Below, in pieces: positions 14,417 through 23,084 of a DNA stretch of 41,516 nucleotides. The notes under the pieces were generated by a model. That model did not search any database and was not told the DNA's origin. It was given only the letters and a program-made list of their open reading frames with translations. The position numbers were made by a program, and so were the translations under genes. The DNA comes from Cytophagaceae bacterium. Its GTDB lineage: Bacteria > Bacteroidota > Bacteroidia > Cytophagales > Cytophagaceae. The stretch is taken from positions 1-41,516 of the forward strand of contig JALONH010000023.1 of the NCBI GenBank assembly GCA_025455005.1. Direction: 5' to 3'. Every line of letters begins with the position of its first letter. Within the stretch, counting starts at the first letter, position 1.

Positions 14417-15487
14417 ATGAAAACGTTTGAGCAGATATGTTTGTTTAAAGTCTTTTTTGTCCAATTGTTTCTATTACTTGGTCAAATAGGCGTTAGCTAT
14501 GCTCAAGATGCTATTTTTTCACAATATTATGCCAGTTCGCTTTACTTAAATCCTGCTTTAGCAGCTGCAGAACAAAATATCACAGCGGGTTTTAATTCTC
14601 GTGTTCAATGGAAAAGTGTCGTTACCCCTTACACAACAAATCAAGCTACAGCAATCATCCCCATATACTCCAAGACGGAAAAATTTCAAAATATGGGCGG
14701 TATAGGTTTATCTGTGTACAACCATAAAGCCGGTCAGGTTGGATTAAATGCTACCGGATTTAATTTGAATTTGGGTTATGTAATAAAATTAGCCGATGAG
14801 CATCATATACTTACAGGACTTCAATTGGGTTACATTCAAAAACGAATTGATTTTAGTTCCGCCCAATGGGGAAGTCAGTTTGATCCGGTTAACGGTTGGG
14901 ACTCGTCTATTCCGTCGGGTGAAGTAAATGTGTTATCTTCCAGTTCCTATTTGGATATAGGTTCCGGATTGATGTATTATTTTAAACCGGGTAGAAGTAT
15001 ACGAGAGAAAGGAATGAGTTTTTATATGGGTTATTCGGCATACCATATGAATCGACCAAACGAATCGGTCATCGCCAGTATTGATAGTCGTCTGCCTATG
15101 TTACATAAAGCGGTTGCCGGCTTTGAATTTACGCTGAATGAACATTGGAATATTTCTCCCAATGTGTTGTATGCTCGCCAAAATGTTTCGAGTCAATTGA
15201 ACGTAGGGTGTTATGCTACTTATATAATAGGACAAGAACACGATTTAAAAGAATGGACCTTAGCACCGAATAAACTGATGGCCGGTGGTTGGTATCGCTT
15301 AGGCGATGCAATCATCGCATCGATAGCTTTTGGAAATGAATTTTATACCATTGCATTCAGTTATGATGTCAATAGTTCCTCTCTTAGACAAAGTTCCAGA
15401 GGCAGGGGAGCATATGAAATTTCAATTAAACTAAGTGCACCTAAATTACAGAAAACGATAAAAGTATATGGTAGTCCTCGTTTTTAA
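14417..15487 (+). CDS. PorP/SprF-family type IX secretion outer-membrane protein
   Basis: The protein has 356 residues. After a signal peptide (ending SYA-Q30) comes the family start QDAIFSQYYASSLYLNPALAAAEQNI, diagnostic of PorP/SprF proteins, and then an alternation of beta strands of an outer-membrane barrel, with motifs such as GGIGLSVYNHKAGQVGLNATGFNLNLGYV and MAGGWYRLGDAIIASIAFG. SprF-like proteins act with specific type B CTD cargo to present it on the cell surface. Two such cargo genes lie directly across the divergent promoter region (12005-14206 and 9719-11947). The gene is followed after 50 bases by the OmpA/LysM gene, probably one transcript. A TATATTTG element at 14337-14344 may be its promoter. 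Confidence 0.92.
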   Translation: MKTFEQICLFKVFFVQLFLLLGQIGVSYAQDAIFSQYYASSLYLNPALAAAEQNITAGFNSRVQWKSVVTPYTTNQATAIIPIYSKTEKFQNMGGIGLSVYNHKAGQVGLNATGFNLNLGYVIKLADEHHILTGLQLGYIQKRIDFSSAQWGSQFDPVNGWDSSIPSGEVNVLSSSSYLDIGSGLMYYFKPGRSIREKGMSFYMGYSAYHMNRPNESVIASIDSRLPMLHKAVAGFEFTLNEHWNISPNVLYARQNVSSQLNVGCYATYIIGQEHDLKEWTLAPNKLMAGGWYRLGDAIIASIAFGNEFYTIAFSYDVNSSSLRQSSRGRGAYEISIKLSAPKLQKTIKVYGSPRF

Positions 15488-15537
15488 TCCAATTCATTGT
15501 ATATTTAGGTGTAGATTGTAGATGTATCTTTTATACT

Positions 15538-18246
15538 ATGCGAAAAATTATTCACATCTTTTGTTGGTTAATAGCGTGTTGGATTGTAGTAACCGCACCC
15601 GTTCAAGCTCAAAATAATACGAAAGTAAAAGCATCACCTTATCAAACGTTAGGGGATCAACACTTTAAGGTAAATGCTTATTATTACGCTATAGCGGAAT
15701 ATAAAAAAGTGCTTCAAACAGACCCTAATAATGTTCATTGCAATTTTTATTTAGGGGAGTGTTATAGAGAATTAGGTAAATATGTAGACGCGGAACGCCA
15801 TTATGCCTCTGTTATCAAAAACAACGGTCTTACCGAATTTCCGGTTGCACGGTATTGGTATGCCATGATGCTGAGAGACAATAATAAATACGATCAGTCC
15901 TTAAAAGAATTTACCAGCTTTGTTAATGAATTTAAAGCCCCCAACTTACGAGCGGAAGAATATAGAGAAAGTGCAAAACAAGCGATTGAAGGTTTGAAAT
16001 TTGTTGAAGAGGAATTAAAGAAGCCTCAGCGGGATTATAATGTGAAACTCTTGCCGGTTCCTCTTAATTCTGAACAATCGGACTTAGACCCTGTCATTAC
16101 TCCGGGTAATGATAGCTTGTTGGTTATCACAACTACTCGAAAAGATGCAGTGGGGACACAAGATAAACACGCGCAACAAGACCATTCGGATATGTTACGT
16201 TTTACCAAAACCGGAACCGGATGGGAGCAATACACGCCAATCACTGAAGACCATTTTGATGCTCTTAATTCTAAGTTTACAGAAAAAAGTGGTTCTTTCA
16301 CTGCGGATGGATCAAAATTCTATTTCGCCCGCTGTGATATGGCCGTGAAGGTAGGACAATATGAAACATTTAATTGTGGTATTTATGTAGTGTCTAAGGA
16401 TGCCAAAGGTCATTGGGGAGTACCGGTATTACTTAACGAAAATATCAATCCGGAAGGGGAGTGGAATTCGCATCCTTCTATTTCACCGGATGGAAAAGTA
16501 CTCTTCTTTTCTTCGCGCCGCCCCGGAGGTCTTGGTGGGGTTGATATTTGGTATTCTATTAATACCGGAAATGAAAACTGGTCCGCCCCCATCAACTTAG
16601 GGGAAGGAATTAATTCGGTTTTCAACGATATTTATCCTAAGTACTATGCCGAAGAAAAACTCTTGTATTTTTGTTCGAATGGTAGACCGGGATTTGGTGG
16701 ATTTGATATTTTTGTTGCCTCTGAAGAAGATAATTTTGAGTCTTCTCGAAATTTAAGTTTACCGTTCAATTCTTCTCGAGACGATTTTTCCTATATGATG
16801 GGAAAACAATTTGGTTATTTCTCTTCTAATAGACCGGGTGGTCTAGGGAACGATGATATTTATATCTTTAATAAAATAGCCAAACCGGATGCTCAAATAG
16901 CTTCCATAGATAAAGATTCTATTCCGGTTGATGCTAAAAGTATAGCCATCGTAGGAACTATTGTTAATGCATCGGACAACACGCCTGCCAAAAATGTAGA
17001 AGTTGCGCTTACGGATGAAGGTAAAAATCACTTAAAAACAACAACAACGAATAACGAAGGGGAGTTTCGTTTCGACAACTTGTCCGCTTCTAAATCTTAT
17101 CAAGTTGTGTTAGTTGAAAAAGATGCTAAGGTAACACAAATGATTCAATATGTAGTGGATACGGTATATGTATTGGCCTCATCTCAAGAGTCTAAAACCA
17201 TTTCGTTTGAAAATATCTATTTTGATTTTAACAGTGCAGACCTTCGACCGGAAGCAAAATTGACATTAGATGAATTAATTGCCTATGCTCGTAAAAATCC
17301 CGGAATCCAAATTGAATTAAATGCAAATGCAGATGCAATTGGTTCCGCTCAATATAACAAAGTTTTATCTGCTAAAAGGGGCAATGCTGCTAAGGAATAT
17401 CTAATTGCCAATGGGGTAGACCCATCTCGTATTGTAATGACGGCTCTTGGCTCTGAGAGACCACTGGCATCCAATGAAAATGAAATTGGTCGCCAATTAA
17501 ATCGCCGCGTAGAACTCTTTGTTTTAGGTGGGCCGGATTATCAAACTCAAACTATGACCTATGTTATAGAACCTCAAGCTACCCTAGAGGCCATCGCAAA
17601 ACGTTTTAATATGACAATAGAAGAGATTAAAGAAATTAATGCGTTAACCACAACTTCTTTGGTTCCCTTTACTCCTTTGCGTGTTCGACGAAATACAGGT
17701 GATGGGGATATTATTGCGCAGTCGACCATGTCGGCCACTTTCAGCAAGGATTCTAAATTGAATAAAAAACAGTTTGCCGGTTATATGAAAAAACAAGCTG
17801 CGTTGGATCAATCCTATGCCTTGCAAAATGAAGAGATCGTAGAACGGAACAAAGTGATTGCTCAAAAAAATCAAGAGATACAACAAAACATCGTTTTACG
17901 TCAACAACAAAAGATTACCTTAAACGAAGGAGAGGCTTTATATAAGGTAAATGCGCATAATACCTTGTTTTCTATTGCAAAGCTATACCGTATGGACGTA
18001 GCCTCTTTGAAAGCATTGAATGGCTTATCCGGAGATACTATTTATATTCATCAGTTAATCAAAGTGAAAACTGGAATACATGCGAAAACAGCGTCAGAAT
18101 ATCAAGTGAAAGAAGGGGATACACTAGAATCTATCGCCGCTTCTTTCAATATTACCGTTGATCAACTTTTAGAATGGAATAACCCGAATTTAAAAGAGTA
18201 TACGCTTCAGGAAGGTATGTTCTTGTATATAATGAAAGTAAACTGA
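15538..18246 (+). CDS. TPR / PD40 propeller / OmpA protein with three LysM domains
   Basis: The protein has 902 residues. The order is: signal peptide (1-24, PVQA-Q), TPR (about 30-150, including YYYAIAEYKKVLQTDPNN), PD40-type blades (about 185-450, such as SPDGKVLFFSSRRPGGLGGVDIW and FGYFSSNRPGGLGNDDIY), a carboxypeptidase-regulatory-like beta-sandwich (about 470-545) and an OmpA domain (about 560-665, with FDFNSADLRPEAKLTLDELI and LNRRVELFV). Then come LysM 1 (about 677-720), a Lys/Gln/Glu-rich probable coiled coil (about 745-795), LysM 2 (about 800-847) and LysM 3 (about 855-902, YQVKEGDTLESIAASFNI). OmpA and LysM both bind peptidoglycan, so the protein should be tightly fixed to the wall while its propeller faces an outer-membrane partner, presumably the SprF-like barrel 50 bases upstream. 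It is longer than plain PorE, whose architecture stops at OmpA. Confidence 0.9.
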   Translation: MRKIIHIFCWLIACWIVVTAPVQAQNNTKVKASPYQTLGDQHFKVNAYYYAIAEYKKVLQTDPNNVHCNFYLGECYRELGKYVDAERHYASVIKNNGLTEFPVARYWYAMMLRDNNKYDQSLKEFTSFVNEFKAPNLRAEEYRESAKQAIEGLKFVEEELKKPQRDYNVKLLPVPLNSEQSDLDPVITPGNDSLLVITTTRKDAVGTQDKHAQQDHSDMLRFTKTGTGWEQYTPITEDHFDALNSKFTEKSGSFTADGSKFYFARCDMAVKVGQYETFNCGIYVVSKDAKGHWGVPVLLNENINPEGEWNSHPSISPDGKVLFFSSRRPGGLGGVDIWYSINTGNENWSAPINLGEGINSVFNDIYPKYYAEEKLLYFCSNGRPGFGGFDIFVASEEDNFESSRNLSLPFNSSRDDFSYMMGKQFGYFSSNRPGGLGNDDIYIFNKIAKPDAQIASIDKDSIPVDAKSIAIVGTIVNASDNTPAKNVEVALTDEGKNHLKTTTTNNEGEFRFDNLSASKSYQVVLVEKDAKVTQMIQYVVDTVYVLASSQESKTISFENIYFDFNSADLRPEAKLTLDELIAYARKNPGIQIELNANADAIGSAQYNKVLSAKRGNAAKEYLIANGVDPSRIVMTALGSERPLASNENEIGRQLNRRVELFVLGGPDYQTQTMTYVIEPQATLEAIAKRFNMTIEEIKEINALTTTSLVPFTPLRVRRNTGDGDIIAQSTMSATFSKDSKLNKKQFAGYMKKQAALDQSYALQNEEIVERNKVIAQKNQEIQQNIVLRQQQKITLNEGEALYKVNAHNTLFSIAKLYRMDVASLKALNGLSGDTIYIHQLIKVKTGIHAKTASEYQVKEGDTLESIAASFNITVDQLLEWNNPNLKEYTLQEGMFLYIMKVN

Positions 18247-18261
18247 TAAAACGCAATAGAT

Positions 18262-18295
18262 AAAAAAAACCGAACCATTAGGTTCGGTTTTTTTA
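18262..18295. terminator. Bidirectional terminator between the OmpA/LysM gene and the convergent small gene
   Basis: The perfect stem aaaccgaacc / ggttcggttt (18267-18276 and 18281-18290, loop atta) is flanked by an A run on the left and a T run on the right, so it works for both converging transcripts. Confidence 0.9.
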
Positions 18296-18314
18296 TTTTA
18301 TATCCGTTGTATGC

Positions 18315-18668
18315 TTATTTTTTTCCCATAAAGATACGAGTGATGAATCCGGAACGATCTCCTAGTCCACCGGTAGTAGACACGATTTCGTATCCTTCAG
18401 CATGAAATTTATTAATTACGCCTAGTAAAATTTCACCATTATCATCGATATGGTGGTCATTCATTCCCTTGAAAGGAACGTATTCGGTTTTACCGTTACC
18501 AAAATGGATGTGTACTCCTTTATAATCCATTGCAGGAATCTCATATACATCTATCATTACATAGGGTTTTTGCTCTCCTTCTGTTTTGGCTCCTGTAAAG
18601 GATGAAATATTGAACATTACAGAAACGGCTGCTATTGCCCCCAAAGAATACACAATTAGTTTGTTCAT
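18315..18668 (-). CDS. Membrane-anchored or secreted protein of unknown function, 117 residues
   Basis: An N-terminal hydrophobic segment (NKLIVYSLGAIAAVSVMFNIS) acts as signal peptide or anchor. It is followed by a compact alpha/beta domain: YVMIDVYEIPAMDYKGVHIHFG, then VINKFHAEGYEIVSTTGGLGDRSGFITRIFMGKK. The strand-helix-strand end resembles small DUF4177-like domains, but I would not assign it. An upstream GGAG sequence is 9 bases from this ATG and only 3 from an alternative ATG two codons earlier (18674), so 18668 is preferred. It converges with the OmpA/LysM gene and shares its terminator. Confidence 0.75.
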   Translation of the reverse strand: MNKLIVYSLGAIAAVSVMFNISSFTGAKTEGEQKPYVMIDVYEIPAMDYKGVHIHFGNGKTEYVPFKGMNDHHIDDNGEILLGVINKFHAEGYEIVSTTGGLGDRSGFITRIFMGKK

Positions 18669-18786
18669 AGTCATTATCTCCGATTTTTATTTAAAAATTC
18701 ATGTCTAAAGTAAGTAAAGGACAATAAAATGTCAAATTTTTTCCACCTATACCTACAAACATACCCGCAAAACGCTTAAAAAAAAC

Positions 18787-18794
18787 TATTTTTG
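18787..18794 (+). promoter_or_regulatory. Promoter -7 element TATTTTTG ahead of the BatA-type operon
   Basis: Matches TAnnTTTG 11 bases before the start codon at 18806. No clear -33 TTTG. It would give a very short leader for the four-gene operon. Confidence 0.4.
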
Positions 18795-18805
18795 TTTGTC
18801 AAGAT

Positions 18806-20848
18806 ATGAGTTTTCTATACCCGGTCTTTTTCTTTGGTTTACTGTCGGTTATCCTACCGATTCTAATTCATTTATTCGATTTTCAAAAACCTAAAAAAAT
18901 AATATTCTCAGATATTAATTTTTTAAGAGTTGTTTTGCAAGAACACCGTTCGGCTCGTCGTCTTAAACAGTGGCTTATCTTATGTTCTAGAATATTATTT
19001 TTGGTTTTTCTCACATTAGCTTTTACACAACCCGTTCTAGATGCGACAAAACAACATAAGAATAGTGCGTTACGATGGGTTTACTTGGATAATTCATGGA
19101 GCATGCAACAAGAGATCGACAACATCGCGGCGTTAGAACGGGCGCAGGCTTTGGTTCAAGTCTTAGGTCAACAATCGGCATCTTCAACGACTTTTAAGAG
19201 TATATCCAATCAATTTTCTGGAGAAGACTTTTCAGATAAATCACCCCAAGACCTTATTCGTTGGGCTGGTTCAATAGCTTATACAGGACAGCATCGTCCC
19301 TTTTCATCGGTAGCCCAACGTCTTGGTATCGATCAAGCCCCAGCGGGTGAGAGTGTATTTATTTGGAGTGATTTTCAAAAAAGTACTTGGTCGCCCCAAG
19401 ATCTAGAAACACTTCGAAACGACTCCAGCCGCCACTATTTTTTACTTCCTTTATCTGATCCCAAAGCCTATACTTTATACATCGATTCGCTTTGGTTGCA
19501 TGATCCTATGGTACGATGGGGGCAAAAGGTAACGATTCATGTGTTACTCTCCGCTTCAGGTTCGGGCGGTAAAAAATCAAGCCTAAAACTTTTTTTAGAT
19601 GGAGTTCAAATAGGATCTGCCGAAGTTGATTTGGCTGCAGGTCAATCCAAAGAAATTACGGTGGACATCACTCCGCCCATTCAATCCTCCGGTAAAGGCT
19701 ATATAAAGTTAGAAGATGCACCGCTTTCTTTTGATAATACATTTTATTTTGTTTTGCCTAAAGCAGAACAAATCTCCGTTTCCCTACTTACCGACAATCC
19801 GGAATCGTATATTCCTAAAGTTTTTCGAAACGAAGCACTTTTTGATGTCGACCTAAGCTCTACGGGAGAGGTTAATTATTCAAAGTTGGAACAATCGGAT
19901 GTAGTTATAGTAGAAACCCGTCTTCTTCCTTCTCTTGCTCTCTTGGAGTCTATTAAGAAAGCAATGGAAAAACGCGCCATCGTCATTTTAGTTGCTCCGG
20001 AGCTTACCGACAATTGGACGGAATGGCAAAACATCTACAAACAATTAGGGGTAACCGTGGTGCCTTCCGGAAAAAAAGATACACTACAGCGGGATCAATG
20101 GTTGTTGAAGTATCCGGATGTACACCATCCGTTTTATGATCAAGTATTCAAAAATAAAAAAAGTGGAACAGTAGACATGCCCTATGCGGTGCCTACTTTT
20201 ATCTGCTCTACTCCGGGGGATGGTATAGTAAACTATACTTCAGGTGAGGCCTGGGTGAAGCGTATCCAAACTCCCTACAAAGGGTCCTTGTTCTTTATCT
20301 CGGGCCCTATTACCGACTATAGAACATCTTTTGCTCGCCATTCTCTTATGGTTCCTTTGTGGTACCGTATGGCATTTAGTGGGATACAAGATCGTCTTCC
20401 TTTATATCGTCGATTAGGATATTCTACTATCGGACTGCGAATAGCATCGGATTCTATTGCCTCGGATGTACGTTGGAAATTGCGTATGGATTCTTTAGAG
20501 TTTATTCCCCTTCAAAATAGAATCGGAAATGATGTTATGGTAGAAGTTAGCAACGAACTCAATACCTCCGGAATAGCCGATATTCTATTGGGAAATAAAG
20601 TAGAACGACATATAGCATTTAATCCCTCCGTGAAGGAGTCGTTACTGGACTCCTATTCTTCAGATGAATTAAGCGAAGTATTTAAAAATTCATCGCACGT
20701 TTCGGTTTGGGATACATCGGATCCGGCTCGTTTTTCTGAAACGTTAAAATCTCATCTGGAGGGTAAACCTCTTTGGAAATATTGTATTATTTTAGCCTTG
20801 CTATTTTTATTCATTGAAATAGCATTGATTCGTTTCTTACGCTCATGA
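18806..20848 (+). CDS. BatA-type membrane protein with VWA-like MIDAS motif
   Basis: The protein has 680 residues. The N-terminus (1-75) is the aerotolerance-regulator BatA domain: two membrane segments around FDFQKPKKIIFSDINFLR and RRLKQWLILCSRILFLVFLTLAF. It is followed by a von Willebrand A-like start with the metal-site pattern DNSWSM (D-x-S-x-S), a long periplasmic part, and a final membrane helix (KYCIILALLFLFIEIALIRF). Proteins of this shape are widespread in Bacteroidota; their exact role is unsettled and they are distinct from the MoxR-linked BatA-E operon, whose other genes are not here. Its last 4 bases overlap the next gene (ATGA), so it is translationally coupled to the dihydroorotase-like gene. 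Confidence 0.85.
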   Translation: MSFLYPVFFFGLLSVILPILIHLFDFQKPKKIIFSDINFLRVVLQEHRSARRLKQWLILCSRILFLVFLTLAFTQPVLDATKQHKNSALRWVYLDNSWSMQQEIDNIAALERAQALVQVLGQQSASSTTFKSISNQFSGEDFSDKSPQDLIRWAGSIAYTGQHRPFSSVAQRLGIDQAPAGESVFIWSDFQKSTWSPQDLETLRNDSSRHYFLLPLSDPKAYTLYIDSLWLHDPMVRWGQKVTIHVLLSASGSGGKKSSLKLFLDGVQIGSAEVDLAAGQSKEITVDITPPIQSSGKGYIKLEDAPLSFDNTFYFVLPKAEQISVSLLTDNPESYIPKVFRNEALFDVDLSSTGEVNYSKLEQSDVVIVETRLLPSLALLESIKKAMEKRAIVILVAPELTDNWTEWQNIYKQLGVTVVPSGKKDTLQRDQWLLKYPDVHHPFYDQVFKNKKSGTVDMPYAVPTFICSTPGDGIVNYTSGEAWVKRIQTPYKGSLFFISGPITDYRTSFARHSLMVPLWYRMAFSGIQDRLPLYRRLGYSTIGLRIASDSIASDVRWKLRMDSLEFIPLQNRIGNDVMVEVSNELNTSGIADILLGNKVERHIAFNPSVKESLLDSYSSDELSEVFKNSSHVSVWDTSDPARFSETLKSHLEGKPLWKYCIILALLFLFIEIALIRFLRS

Positions 20849-22113
20849 CCGCCACAATAGCCATAAAGAACGCCATAATCGCCGACCCTCAAAGTCCGCA
20901 CCATGGAAAACGTAAACATGTATTGATCGAAAATGGAATCATTAAATCTATTTCTGATAAGGATATCTCTGCTTCGAAAGTAATTGAAAGTCCCCATTTA
21001 TACCTTTCTCCGGGATGGTTGGATTTACGGACCCGCTCAGGAGATCCCGGCATGGAGCACAAAGAGGATATTATGTCCTTACAAAAAGCTGCCGCTCAAG
21101 GGGGTTTTACTGCTGTTGCCATGTTACCGAATACGCTACCGGTCATTCAATCGAAAGAAGCAATAAAATATGTACTTTCTACTTCTGAAAAACATCCGGT
21201 TAGTGTTTACCCTTTAGGGGCTCTAACGTTGGATAATAAAGGGGAAGAATTAACAGAAATGATTGATATGTACCATGCGGGTGCGAAAGCATTTACTGAT
21301 GGTAATAAACCGGTATGGCATTCGGATGTGTTACTTCGTGCGCTATTATATACTCAACCTCTGCAGGCCTTGATTATGGTTCATGCTGAAGATAAGTATT
21401 TGTCTATGGGTGGTCAAATGAACGAAGGGAAAGTAAGTACGACTTTAGGATTAAAAGGATTACCGAAACTGGCGGAGGAAATTATTGTTGAAAGAGATTT
21501 GAGTATTTTACAATACACAGGTGGACGTCTTCATTTTTCCCATATTTCCAGTCCTAAATCTTTAGAATACATCAAAGAAGCGAAACGAAAAGGAATGTCA
21601 GTTACCTGTGATATTGCGGCATATCAATTAATGCTGGAAGATACGCTCGTTCAGTCCTTTGATACGCATCTAAAGGTTAATCCGCCCCTGCGTACTAAAA
21701 AAGATATCGATGCGTTTTGGAAATACTTAGCGGACGGGACGATTGATGCCATTGTTTCGGATCATAATCCTCAGGATACGGAATCCAAACAAGTGGAATT
21801 TGATTTAGCTGCTTTTGGGATGATAGGACTAGAAACCGCTTTTGCGGTTGCCAATACAGCCAATACTAAAATGGATTGTTTAGACTTGTTAGAAAAATTT
21901 AGCCTTGCTCCGAGACGAATTTTACAAAGTCCTATTCCATCTATTCAAGAAGGCCAAGCAGCGAATCTGACATTGGTAGATCCAACTATTAATTGGACGG
22001 TACAACCGGCTCATATCGTATCGAAATCTAAAAATACCCCATTTATTGGTAAAACCTTCACCGGAAAGGTGATTGGTATTTATACCCAAAAGCAATATCT
22101 ACCGGCACTATGA
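20845..22113 (+). CDS. Dihydroorotase-like amidohydrolase lacking the HxH metal motif
   Basis: The 422-residue amidohydrolase is of the type I dihydroorotase family. Where active enzymes have D-x-H-x-H-x-R-(E/D)PG, it reads DLRTRSGDPG (about 58-67), so both His ligands of strand 1 are Arg. Other ligand positions remain: FTD (about 151), VHAED, FSHISS and SDHNPQD. Such proteins occur in Bacteroidota and parallel the inactive PyrC' partners of aspartate transcarbamoylase. It may therefore be a structural or regulatory pseudoenzyme in pyrimidine synthesis, or have a changed activity. Genomes of this kind often have a second, canonical pyrC elsewhere; none is in this window. Overlaps of 4 bases on both sides tie it to the BatA-type gene and the first glycosyltransferase. 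Confidence 0.85.
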   Translation: MTATIAIKNAIIADPQSPHHGKRKHVLIENGIIKSISDKDISASKVIESPHLYLSPGWLDLRTRSGDPGMEHKEDIMSLQKAAAQGGFTAVAMLPNTLPVIQSKEAIKYVLSTSEKHPVSVYPLGALTLDNKGEELTEMIDMYHAGAKAFTDGNKPVWHSDVLLRALLYTQPLQALIMVHAEDKYLSMGGQMNEGKVSTTLGLKGLPKLAEEIIVERDLSILQYTGGRLHFSHISSPKSLEYIKEAKRKGMSVTCDIAAYQLMLEDTLVQSFDTHLKVNPPLRTKKDIDAFWKYLADGTIDAIVSDHNPQDTESKQVEFDLAAFGMIGLETAFAVANTANTKMDCLDLLEKFSLAPRRILQSPIPSIQEGQAANLTLVDPTINWTVQPAHIVSKSKNTPFIGKTFTGKVIGIYTQKQYLPAL

Positions 22114-23084
22114 GTACTGTATATCCGTATGATGTATCCATCGTCGTTCCTTTATATAATGAAGAGGAATCACTACCTGAACTGGAAGTGTGGATTCGAG
22201 AAGTTTTACTTCATCATAACCTATCGTATGAAATCATTTTTGTAGACGATGGGAGTACAGATCATTCATGGGATGTGATTCAACAATTGGCATCTCAAAA
22301 TGCATCCGTTAAAGCGTATAAGTTTAACCGCAACTACGGTAAATCAGCCGGTCTTCACATGGGATTCAAAGCAGCCAAAGGAGAGGTGGTGATTACCATG
22401 GATGCGGATTTACAGGATAGCCCGGATGAAATACCCGAATTAGTTAAGATGGTCCGCAGTGGCTATCACTTGGTTTCAGGATGGAAAAAGAAACGGTACG
22501 ATCCTATTACAAAAACCATCCCTACCAAATTATACAACTGGGCCGCTCGTCGCATGTCGGGAATACAATTGAATGATTTTAACTGTGGTCTAAAAGCATA
22601 TCAACATAAAGTAGTAAAAAGTATCGAAGTTTATGGTGAAATGCATCGATATATTCCCGTGATTGCGAAATGGAACGGTTATTATAAAATCGGTGAAAAA
22701 GTAGTTCAACACCGCGCCCGAAAATACGGAAGTACTAAGTTTGGATGGGAACGCTTTCTATATGGACCACTAGATTTATTGTCTATCTCTTTTGTATCCA
22801 AATTCAAAAAACGTCCTATGCATTTCTTTGGAAGCATGGGGGTTGTAGCTTTTTTATTTGGCTTATCTATAACCGGATATTTGATTTTTGATAAACTCTA
22901 TTCCATTTATTTCTCTCATCATGGAATACAACGGGATGTTGTAAATAACACTTGGTTTTACTTGGCTTTGGTCTCCATTATTCTTGGGGTACAACTCTTC
23001 TTGGCAGGGTTCTTAGGTGAAATGATGATTCAACAATCCGATAAGAAAAGCGATTATTTAGTAGAGGAACAAATTGGATTATGA
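22110..23084 (+). CDS. Family 2 glycosyltransferase, DPM1/GtrB-like with two C-terminal membrane helices
   Basis: The protein has 324 residues. A GT-A domain begins VSIVVPLYNEEESLPEL, with nucleotide-binding DDGSTD (about 46-51), metal/sugar-binding MDADLQDSPDEI (about 96-107) and the conserved DFNCGLKAY (about 152-160). Two membrane helices follow (about 240-262 and 280-305), as in polyprenyl-phosphate sugar transferases. The likely reaction is transfer of a sugar from UDP or GDP to a polyprenyl phosphate on the cytoplasmic face for envelope glycan or protein glycosylation. It overlaps its neighbours by 4 bases on each side. The specific sugar cannot be read from sequence. Confidence 0.92.
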   Translation: MSTVYPYDVSIVVPLYNEEESLPELEVWIREVLLHHNLSYEIIFVDDGSTDHSWDVIQQLASQNASVKAYKFNRNYGKSAGLHMGFKAAKGEVVITMDADLQDSPDEIPELVKMVRSGYHLVSGWKKKRYDPITKTIPTKLYNWAARRMSGIQLNDFNCGLKAYQHKVVKSIEVYGEMHRYIPVIAKWNGYYKIGEKVVQHRARKYGSTKFGWERFLYGPLDLLSISFVSKFKKRPMHFFGSMGVVAFLFGLSITGYLIFDKLYSIYFSHHGIQRDVVNNTWFYLALVSIILGVQLFLAGFLGEMMIQQSDKKSDYLVEEQIGL

